This document shows, in pieces, positions 10,570 to 17,863 of a stretch of 26,111 nucleotides of DNA. The notes under the pieces were generated by a model, which worked only from the letters and a program-made list of their open reading frames with translations, was not told where the DNA came from and searched no databases. Source of the stretch: Plantago elongata. Taxonomy: Eukaryota > Streptophyta > Magnoliopsida > Lamiales > Plantaginaceae. The translations under genes and the position numbers were made by a program. The stretch is from NCBI GenBank assembly GCA_036897095.1, contig JAYMSP010002128.1, forward strand, positions 1 to 26,111, given 5' to 3'. Within the stretch, counting starts at the first letter, position 1. Each line of letters opens with the position of its first letter.

Positions 10570-12098
10570 TCAGCATTCGGGGTTAGGAGTTGGGATTCTA
10601 ATGTCAAGACCAAGGTCCATCCCATTGTATGCGATGGGGGAATACATCCAGTGCTCGTCAGAGCTCAAAAGCTGCAGGTACAGTAACATATTAGAACCGT
10701 TTACGAAAATCACTGCAAACATACCTGGTTTCTGTTCTTCTGGATATGTATTAGTATCTCACCTTTATCTGAAGTTGCAAAAATTTGACATACTGGACTG
10801 CCTCTTCAAGCATTGTGCTGATGTCAACCTGTAATGTCAAAGAACAATTTTTCAGCTCCGTGTTTTTATTGTTTGAGAGAACGTTCAATGTTCGATTATA
10901 TCAGATGCCTACCTTAGTTCCATTCGGAACAAGGCCCTGCAAGACTCTCAATCTCTCGTTGATCCTCTCTCTTCGTTTCTGCAGATTGTCAAGAGAAAAA
11001 TACCAATAGTAAACCAGAGATACTTCAATACGTGACTTTTCGCTGAACCAGTTTAAATATGAAGAACCTGTTTTCCATAACACTATGGAAACCCAGTAAA
11101 ACAATGCCAGTTTCCAAGTAAAAACATTCAACTTTCTGTTTTAGCATGAAAATATTTAAAATCTCCTGTTGAACCAGTTCGTTTTCTTCCAAGACTTCGA
11201 CTAGTATAGAAAAAACAATACATGATCATTACCCTAGCATAGAGGCTCTGGGGATCAGTCGCTGAACCTCTATTGGCTCGAGTCTTCCCATTTGAGTTGA
11301 GAGACCCTTTTGAACCTAAAGACCCTCCATTTAATTCATGCGAAGCATTAAAATTATCTTCAGAGCTACTGCTTGATTGCCTGCGAACAAGCACAGCCTT
11401 GCTTTGCTTACAATCATTATATTTTTCATTTTCATCATCATCTTCACTTTTCTTGATTTTCATACTTCTTTTGCTCCTTGGAATCTGCATTTCATTTACC
11501 ACAAATAGTAACTTAATTCAAAACTAATAACATGATAAAAGCCAAAAATGTCAAGGAATAACAGAACAGAAGCATTCATTACATCTCCATGATTTCGAGG
11601 TCTTTTGTTGGACATCCCGGTGGGGCTGCTGACCTTCTCTTCATCCATTTGTTCTGGCATTGGTATTTCGAGTTCTCGTTCCAGCTGCAAGCTCTTCCCT
11701 CTACGGAAATCATCATGCAAATTTTCATTCGACTCCATACTGTCATTGCTCACATCCAGCTGGTTCAGGAATTCATCCTCTTGCATTACATTGTTATTAG
11801 TGACAAAAAATTGATGAGGCGTATTAGGATAGAAACTGTCAGGGAAAATCATGCCGCCATAGCCACAACCTTGCAAAAACAAATTGTTGGTTTCATTCGA
11901 CGAGTAGAGCGAACTTTCATAAAAACCAACAACATTTGGGTTCGACTCCTGAGAGGCAGTGTAATGAGAACTACTGGTCAGTGCCTCATTCGGCAGTGAA
12001 CAGTTATTAAGCAACTGCGCCATGAAATCTGCCTCGTCCGAACACATTCCATTGAATGAGCTCCACACCCCCTCGGATATCGCTTCAACGTGTTCCAT
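10570..12098 (-). CDS. bHLH transcription factor, RSL class II type (5 exons, 333 aa)
   Basis: This is a nuclear DNA-binding regulator of the ROOT HAIR DEFECTIVE SIX-LIKE group (bHLH subgroup VIIIc), which promotes root hair growth. Exons in transcript order: 12098-11583, 11484-11233, 10978-10913, 10828-10763, 10671-10570. The introns are GT-AG, all in phase 0, and the joined frame is open for 333 codons. Residues 1-172 are acidic and Ser/Asn-rich without a known fold; 173-245 are a Lys/Ser-rich linker. The bHLH spans about 247-304: ATDPQSLYAR|KRRERINERL, loop LVPNGTK, helix 2 DISTMLEEAVQYVKFLQLQ. The tail WMYSPIAYNGMDLGLD is a hallmark of RSL proteins. The two helices are encoded by two 66-base exons. 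The N-terminal length suggests class II (RSL2/3/4/5) rather than RHD6/RSL1, but which paralogue is uncertain. Confidence 0.92.
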
Positions 12099-12187
12099 TT
12101 TCTCTTCGTCGGGAGTAGAAGCTTAGAAGGGAGTTATTGATAGATGAACAGAAGCTACCAGATGGTTGGAAATGTTGGAAGAAGACA

Positions 12188-12196
12188 TATTTATAC
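12188..12196 (-). promoter_or_regulatory. Probable TATA box of the bHLH gene
   Basis: GTATAAATA on the minus strand lies 90 bases before the start codon at 12098, which leaves a plausible leader of about 60 bases. I scanned for a root-hair element (a KCACGW core with an upstream TG half) and found no convincing full match nearby. Confidence 0.55.
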
Positions 12197-12808
12197 TATT
12201 AGCTTCTGATAAAATAAACAGTTGTCACTATTTTACACAGAATGTTCAGAACTGATAGATTAAGTAAACAAATAGGCCCCAATCTGTCAAAATCAATAAA
12301 CATTAAAGAAAGGAATCTCTTAAAGAAATGCTCTGAGTTACAAAAACCAGGTTACCTAATGATGAGCACATAATTGCAACCTTTCAAGCCTTAGAACAAC
12401 AATTAAGGCTTTAAGCCGAATAAGATATTGGTTCATAATGCAAATATCAGCTTAATAATGATGTTCAGATTGGGAATCACACCAGCAATCTGCGAACGTG
12501 GCGGTCCTTTTCAAACTCCATGATATACTAAGAAGAGTGATATGACATCATCGAATGGATCGATACATACTGTCTGGGAACAGCTCTGCAATCACTGTTT
12601 TTCCAACTTCCAACTTGGCTCCTGTCCCCAAGGCTCCAACCTTTAAGAAAACTGTCTAGAACAGTCATCACCTGTGTACTCTCGTTCAAGAGCCGATTCA
12701 TCGGCTTAGTGAAAATTCTATACTCTGACTACAGTCAGATAAACTCACTCAGATAGTTCAATGTGTCTGGTTTGTGGCCACTAGCCAGCAAATGTTGCAC
12801 CTTTACAT
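12197..12808. other. Upstream region of the bHLH gene
   Basis: No gene is visible. This should contain proximal promoter sequence for the minus-strand bHLH gene; no long repeats or transposon ends were seen. Confidence 0.4.
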
Positions 12809-13175
12809 GTAAAGTCTAATGACATTCAAGGACTAGAACGTGAACTTGTTAAACAGGCTCTGAGTAACTGAGTTGAGGAAGAAAAAATCTTCAGCAATAG
12901 CATTAGCAACTATTGATGATGTTCTATTAGAATCACTGTTAAGAACAAGAGCCGGTTCAGTCCATGGATCACTTGCTCTATACTGACATTTCCTTTTTTT
13001 CGGTTTATTGGCAGATAGCAGCGTTAAGTCTAACGACATGTGACTAGAACACGAACTTGTTATCAGGCTCTGAGTTGAGGAAGCAAAAATCTTCGATAAC
13101 AGCAACAACAACTATTGATGAAGTTCAAATAGCATCACTGTGGCTGTCCAGCCATGGATCACTTGCTTCATAGTT
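12809..13175 (+). repeat. Diverged direct duplication upstream of the bHLH gene
   Basis: Unit A (about 12809-12987) and unit B (about 13023-13175) share a series of blocks in the same order: AAGTCTAA.GACAT, GACTAGAAC, GAACTTGTTA, CAGGCTCTGAGT, GAGTTGAGGAAG, AAAAATCTTC, CAACTATTGATGA and CCATGGATCACTTGCT (12962-12977 and 13152-13167). Unit B has several small deletions. Neither unit codes for a protein I recognise. Confidence 0.85.
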
Positions 13176-13830
13176 GTAACTTGTAAACACTATTGATCTC
13201 AATAGAACAAAAAATAGTCTCGATTGTAACACAGGGCGTAAACAGTGAGATTCTGCATCCTTAACTGAATCATCTTTTACCACTAATATGTAAACAATGA
13301 CTACTTCAAGAGGTACCATCTTAACATATTTTCTATCCTCGTCATCAACAGCCCGATTCAGGAAGAACTTGGCATTACATCCATATCTTTATCAACCTGA
13401 CCAAAAAAGAACAGAAAAAATCTTTAATGCTTTCTCTCTCATTGAACAATGTTTGTAGCCTTATACACAAACCAGGTACAAGAATGAAATGTAAGAGTAG
13501 TATCATAGAAAATGACCTTGATTAGAGTGTGTAGTAGTAGTAGTAGTATTTTATTTGAATTGAGCTCGAGTGGTCAATTGCGAAAGACTCAGCGATGTTT
13601 GTGCATCAAACACGCTTCTTCTATTCTTTATTCCGTATCGAATCGCCACCCACACTGACACTGACAGGAGCAGCTTCCTTCTCTCGGAGTGTTTTGTCGT
13701 GACCTAATCGGAGTGATTTTATATAAATGATCGAAACATATTAATTCAAGTATAAATATATTTCGATAATGTGAGTGAATTGACTATTCAATCACTCATT
13801 TAAAAATCTATCCAAGATCTGTATAAGTCT
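13176..13830. other. Intergenic DNA with a GC-richer patch and a TAG microsatellite
   Basis: A short (TAG)6-like run lies at 13531-13548. Bases about 13590-13710 are noticeably GC-richer than their surroundings and hold a minus-strand open stretch of about 47 codons with no start or recognisable family. This could be a decayed exon or a distal regulatory or leader segment. I do not call a gene. Confidence 0.4.
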
Positions 13831-13831
13831 T

Positions 13832-13924
13832 TGTTCTCTTCAACTTAAAATTAATTCAGTTCAATTCAACTTAATTATAATTTATACATTACTTCAGTTC
13901 AGTAAATTTCAGTTGAGGAGAACA
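13832..13924. repeat. Small inverted repeat (MITE-like or fold-back)
   Basis: TGTTCTCTTCAACT at 13832-13845 is matched by AGTTGAGGAGAACA at 13911-13924, a 14-base inverted pair with one mismatch; similarity continues inward with CAGTTCA/TGAACTG words. The total is about 93 bases. No target duplication could be fixed. The right arm ends 4 bases before the TAA target site of the Harbinger element. Confidence 0.6.
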
Positions 13925-13995
13925 TAGCTAAGACCGTCCACTGTGGACGATTGTGTGCATCGTTCCGCTGCGACCGATTCCGCCCACGTTGGGTG

Positions 13996-14025
13996 GTTGT
14001 GGAGCAGGCGTAGCTGCTCTACAAC
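13996..14025. other. Left subterminal hairpin of the Harbinger element
   Basis: GTTGTGGAGCAG and CTGCTCTACAAC form a 12-base stem with one mismatch around a 6-base loop. A second short palindromic pair, TGGGCCC with GGGCCCA, lies at about 14051-14070. Confidence 0.65.
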
Positions 14026-14169
14026 AACCAATCGAGTTAACGTTTGAGACTGGGCCCCATCGTGGGCCCAACCCCAAACGGACTAGACATGTTTTTTTAT
14101 TTTTTACTTAATTTAAATTTCGTTTAATAAAAAAAAAATGTATACCAACAGCCATATTTTTTCGAGATC

Positions 14170-14177
14170 TATAAATA
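14170..14177 (+). promoter_or_regulatory. TATA box of the transposase gene
   Basis: TATAAATA lies 103 bases before the transposase ATG, followed by a C/T-rich leader (CACCCTTCTTTCTCTC). Confidence 0.65.
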
Positions 14178-14279
14178 GACACTAAACTTCATATATTTCT
14201 CCACACTTCAAATTTCACCCTTCTTTCTCTCTTTTAAACTAAATACTCTTAACAACCTACCAAATATCACTTTGCTAAA

Positions 14280-15646
14280 ATGTCTTCTTCATCACATCAC
14301 TCCGAGGAAGAGGTGTTCATGTCTAATCCGGAGTCGGAATTTGAAAGGTCGGCATTCAAAGTCGTATTTTATAGTTCAATGATGTCAATGAGATTCTTCG
14401 AGACGGTGGTGCCGCAGTACTTTGCTGAGTTTTCTTCATCACAATCGAAGGAGAAACACACTCGCACATACATCAACTGAAAATGCGAGAAACATCATGA
14501 TCAAATTATGGAAGATTACTTAATCGACAATACCGAGTACCCTCCAAAGATATTTCGCCGGAGGTTCAGAATGACGAAGCCACTGTTTGTGAGGATCGTT
14601 GAGTCGGTCTCCAACAACGATCCAGGCTACTTCAGGGCTGGCCCATATACTACTGGTCGCCAAGCACTCTCGAATTTGCAAAAGTGTACTACGACGATGA
14701 GGATGCTCGCATATGGTTTAGCTGCGGATGCTGTTGACGAATATACAAGGTGTAGTGAAACTTCTGCTTTGATTGCATTGAACAAGTTTTGTGATTCTAT
14801 CCTTGCGGTTTTTGCACCACCATGCATACCTTAGCCAACGAAGAATACATCAATCAACTTCTCGCAATCAATGCCGGAAGAGGCTTTACGAAAATGATTG
14901 GCTTGATCGATTGTATGCATTGGAAATGAAAGAACTGCCCGATGACATGGAAAGGTCAATACCAAGGCAAAAGTGGTAAGCCGACGCTCGTTAGAAGTTG
15001 TCGCTTCACATGACACTTGGATTTGACACTCTTTCTTCGGAGTTTTAGGAAAATTTAATGATCTCACTGTTGTTGCACGTTCACCGGTGTTTGATGATCT
15101 TTTCAAAGGTGTATCTCCTCCGGTAAACTCAAAAGTGAACGGTCATCACTACAACATGGTGGACTACCTAACTGATGGGATTTATTCCGCTTGGGGAACA
15201 TTTGTCAAGTCCATCAAAAATCCAGTTACTCACAAAGAGACCAAGTTTGCACAGAAGCAAGACGCCGTCCGAAAAGATGTTGAGCGAGCTTTTGGTTGTC
15301 TGCAAGCACGCTTCGCCATCATCCACAACCCATCGTTGACCAAAACAATCCCTCTTCTTTATAAGATTATGAATACATGTATATGCCTACATAACATGAT
15401 CGTTGGTAAAAAAGACATACTTATCTCCGGGCCAAAACGTGCGAGAAGTATGTCAAAGAATTCAACAAAGACTCCGTCAACTCAGTGGAAGAAGACTTGT
15501 TCACCGGTATTCGATTCACGAGATGCTCTTCAGTAATCAACTCAGTTGAAGGATACATGCAGACTAGGTGTGATGTGCACATCGCACTCACTCATCAAGC
15601 ATTGCAGAAGGATTTGATCGAGCACATCGGGAGGAAGACCGCTTAA
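14280..15646 (+). pseudogene. PIF/Harbinger (DDE_Tnp_4 type) transposase, broken
   Basis: The reading starts at ATG 14280, with homology to plant Harbinger (HARBI1/ALP1-like) transposases along its length: the HTH-like region YPPKIFRRRFRM and TGRQALSNLQKCTTTMRMLA, then the nuclease core. All three catalytic acidic residues are still readable: D in LIDCMHW (about 14910), D in GKFND (about 15055) and E in VERAFGCLQARF (about 15280). Lesions: in-frame TGA at 14478-14480 (likely a CGA arginine codon originally), a frame change near 14815, TGA at 14927-14929 and TGA at 15024-15026 (both where the family has Trp), a frame change near 14990, and one or more near 15425. The tail ...LQKDLIEHIGRKTA ends at TAA 15644-15646, the usual family end. 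It cannot make a full protein. Confidence 0.92.
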
Positions 15647-15864
15647 ATTATGTTTTCATTGTTCTAGTTGTTTCATTTTCTACTTTCGGTTCAATCTGTT
15701 TGTATTCGTATTATGTAATGTTTCATCATATTCCATTCGTATTGGATAAAAACTAGTTATGTGCCAATACAACTCGCTTTTTATTAGAAGTACAAACAGA
15801 AACAAAAACAACAACGGCAAATAACAAGAACAAGAACTTTGACAACAACAAAGCAACAACAATG

Positions 15865-15897
<33 letters not shown>
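15865..15897 (+). repeat. (ACA)11 microsatellite
   Basis: Eleven perfect ACA units sit in an A/C-rich stretch between the transposase stop and the convergent accessory-gene remnant. Confidence 0.95.
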
Positions 15898-15898
<1 letters not shown>

Positions 15899-15921
15899 AA
15901 AAGCAGTCTTACTCCGACCTT

Positions 15922-16156
15922 CTACATATCGCGGTGAATGTCAAGACGCTTAGCTCTTCTGCGAAGCTCATCTTTGGTTCTTGGCGTAATACCAACAAGA
16001 ACACTTCCATCATCAGTACACCTTCATCCCATACCTCCTTCACGTAAAGGAAACATCTATTTGCTCGGAACATTGCCCAATTTGGTCGACGTGAGAAACT
16101 TGATTCCAAATCAATTGAAGAGCACGATCTTCATTTTCCGGCCACCGCCTGGACAT
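15922..16156 (-). pseudogene. Probable SANT/Myb accessory gene (ORF1) remnant of the Harbinger element
   Basis: From ATG at 16156 the minus strand reads MSRRWPENEDRALQLIWNQV, which has the W-x4-ED-x-AL-x3-W pattern of SANT/Myb-like domains in PIF ORF1 proteins; it stops by TGA at 16040. In another frame, further on, GITPRTKDELRRRAKRL looks like the third, recognition-type helix and ends at TAG 15922. The two parts are joined only through frame changes, so the gene is broken. Autonomous PIF/Harbinger elements need such an ORF1 protein beside the transposase, which supports the reading. An upstream TATA box lies at 16255-16262. The identity rests on short motifs and is tentative. Confidence 0.5.
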
Positions 16157-16254
16157 AATGTAAATGTCATTTTTCTTGGTTGAGAGGATAAAATGAAGGT
16201 TTGTTGGAAGAAGAAGATGAAGAAGTTGTGGTGGATATAGTAGAGAAGGGTATC

Positions 16255-16262
16255 TCTTTATA
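16255..16262 (-). promoter_or_regulatory. TATA box of the accessory-gene remnant
   Basis: TATAAAGA on the minus strand is about 100 bases before the ATG at 16156, with a C/T-rich leader between. This mirrors the transposase promoter at the other end of the element. Confidence 0.5.
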
Positions 16263-16407
16263 GTTGTCCAATTTATCTGTTTCAGAAATATAGCAGTTAT
16301 TTTATATGTTTCATCAAAAGATAGCCAATTTTTTATCTGTTTTTAAAATATAGCCGTTATTCAATTTTTAAAATTCAAAAAAGAAACACGTCGACGATCG
16401 ATACAGT

Positions 16408-16468
16408 GTGGAAATCAATCGTGGCGACATCGATTGCTCCGCAATCGCTCACCACGACCGATTTCCAC
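16408..16468. other. Right subterminal hairpin of the Harbinger element
   Basis: GTGGAAATC..TCGTGG..CGATTGC, then a 3-base loop, then GCAATCG..CCACGA..GATTTCCAC: a near-perfect stem of about 28 bases with a few mismatches and one small bulge. Confidence 0.8.
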
Positions 16469-16599
16469 GGTTATCACAGCGGACGGTCTAAGTCTTCCAA
16501 AGATGTACTTCCCAATTAACTCCTAAGTCCTAACAAACTATAGAAAGCCGCCCAATTTAAAAATTAAAAAAAGAAAACTAATACCATACATAAGATATT

Positions 16600-16734
16600 T
16601 GGTGATATTTATTTTACGAGGAAAACAAGCAATATAATTTTATTGTAGTTGGAGTGATAAAATTATTATTTATTTTGTCAATTAACTTAAAAATAGAATG
16701 TATATATATATATATGGATGGAACGGAGGAAGTA
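16600..16734. mobile_element. Stowaway-like MITE end
   Basis: GGATGGAACGGAGGAAG followed by TA (16716-16734) is the inverse of the Stowaway end CTTCCTCCGTTCC with its TA target. It is preceded by AT-rich DNA and a (TA)n run (16701-16714). No left partner end was found before the Harbinger element, so this is a fragment with an uncertain left limit. Confidence 0.5.
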
Positions 16735-16754
16735 TCATTTATCTACTTGTATTA

Positions 16755-16803
16755 AAGTTAAGAGGTCCGATTTATTAAAAAAAAAGAAGTTAAGAGGTCC
16801 GAT
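16755..16803 (+). repeat. 17-bp direct repeat pair
   Basis: AAGTTAAGAGGTCCGAT occurs at 16755-16771 and again at 16787-16803, separated by an A-rich 15 bases. It may be a small local duplication or a transposon excision scar. Confidence 0.85.
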
Positions 16804-16981
16804 GCTATTCTCTTAGGCAATTAGGTAAATCGTAATAGTAAATGGGAAAATTCCGAAAACGATATCCTAAGTTGTGACATTTTTGAAAAAGGTACCTTTG
16901 ATTGTTATCGCCCAATTTTGGTACCTTAAGTTGACATTGTGTTCAATTTTGGTACCTCGTGAAACATGACAACTTAATTAC

Positions 16982-16995
16982 GTGACACGTGTCAC
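16982..16995. promoter_or_regulatory. CACGTG palindrome (G-box core) in the left inverted end
   Basis: GTGACACGTGTCAC is a perfect 14-base palindrome with the CACGTG core bound by plant bZIP and bHLH factors. Further CACGTG sites lie at about 17438-17447, 17706-17715 and 17727-17740. Activity is not shown by sequence. Confidence 0.6.
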
Positions 16996-17175
16996 ATTAA
17001 AAAATATAGAAATACGGTGGACCTAAACGTAAATACGATTGTATTTATTAATTGCAAATAGATCCTAAGTTTTTTCAATATTACTAAATTACCCCATATA
17101 AAAATTATACCTCTATTGAAAATAATTTATAAATATAAAGAATAAAATCTTCCATGATTGAATTCTTATACCGTT

Positions 17176-17211
17176 GTGGAGCTTCCAGATCCGGTCTGAT
17201 GGAAGCTCCAC
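17176..17211. other. Perfect 12-bp hairpin inside the element
   Basis: GTGGAGCTTCCA and TGGAAGCTCCAC form a perfect 12-base stem with a 12-base loop. A third copy of the arm (CGGAGCTTCCAGATCCG) follows at about 17221-17238. The patch is GC-richer than the rest of the element and may be captured DNA. Confidence 0.8.
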
Positions 17212-17726
17212 GGACCACGACGGAGCTTCCAGATCCGATAGCTTGGGTGCTCCGTCAAGGATGAATCGCTTACAAAATTCAAAAACCCATAAAAACTTTG
17301 TTGTAGCAAATCGCGTTTTTGAATTTTGAATTTTTTTTATTTTTTTATATGCAATGAAATGTGAAATATTCTCTTATATTTTTAAAAGTATTTTTGAATT
17401 ATATTAAACAATTTATACCCATAAATTACAAGAGAGTGACACGTGTCCCACCTTTTTTATAATTTAATTTAATTATTTTTTATTTTTTCATATATATTTA
17501 ATTAAAATTATAATTTATAATTTTTCAGAACTTTTATACATTGTTTTTGTAATTTAAAATCAAAATTTCCCCTCTTTCTTATTTCATTTAACCTTATTTT
17601 ATGTATAAAATAGAGTTGATTTATAATAATTAAAAATTATGTAGTGAAATTTGAAATTGTCAAAATTTATTTTAATTGCGATTTAACCCATCAAATTTTT
17701 TAATTGACACGTGTCGCTTAATTAAA

Positions 17727-17740
17727 CTGCCACGTGGCAG
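17727..17740. promoter_or_regulatory. CACGTG palindrome (G-box core) in the right inverted end
   Basis: CTGCCACGTGGCAG is a perfect 14-base palindrome with a CACGTG core; a GACACGTGTC site lies just before it at 17706-17715. Confidence 0.6.
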
Positions 17741-17863
17741 GAGGAACCTAAATTAAACACAATGTCAATTTAAAGTATTAAAATAGTACAGTAACAATTA
17801 AATATACCTTTTTAAAAAATTATACAACTTAGTAAATTTTTTTCAAAATTTTCCCCAGTAAAT

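Larger units (their letters stand above)
13932..16488 (+). mobile_element. PIF/Harbinger DNA transposon, full length but decayed
   Basis: The ends are GACCGTCCACTGTG at 13932 and, inverted, GACCGTCCGCTGTG ending at 16488. Both are flanked by TAA (13929-13931 and 16489-16491), the 3-bp target duplication typical of PIF/Harbinger. The 2557-bp element contains a transposase pseudogene (+) with its own TATA box and a probable SANT/Myb accessory-gene remnant (-) with its own TATA box, arranged convergently with a (CAA)n tract between. Each subterminal region carries a hairpin. The intact ends and target duplication show a single insertion; the coding lesions mean it is not autonomous now. Confidence 0.93.
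16844..17856. mobile_element. Long-inverted-end element, Mutator-like MITE type (1013 bp)
   Basis: The left end starts GGGAAAATT at 16844 and the right end finishes AATTTTCCCC at 17856. The outer 150-160 bases at each side align as diverged inverted repeats (shared blocks: CTAAGTTGT, AAAAAGGTA, ATTGTTA, TTGACATTGTGTT, CGACACGTGTC or its variant). AGTAAAT directly flanks both sides (16837-16843 and 17857-17863) as a probable target duplication; at 7 bases it is shorter than the 9 usual for Mutator-like elements, so the superfamily is an inference. There is no transposase. The interior is AT-rich apart from a GC-richer patch with a hairpin at 17170-17265. Confidence 0.75.

Noticed and set aside
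11273-11999. Plus-strand frames of 84, 136 and 69 codons opposite the bHLH gene
   Set aside because: They are shadows of bHLH exons 1 and 2 on the minus strand; no domain is visible in them.
12833-13319. 92- and 64-codon minus-strand frames upstream of the bHLH gene
   Set aside because: They follow the two units of a direct duplication, and the repeated segment is not kept in one frame; no protein family is recognisable.
15680-16109. Leucine-rich 72-codon frame and poly-Thr frame
   Set aside because: Both are readings of the (ACA)n microsatellite. Only the SANT-like pieces at 15922-16156 on the minus strand look meaningful.
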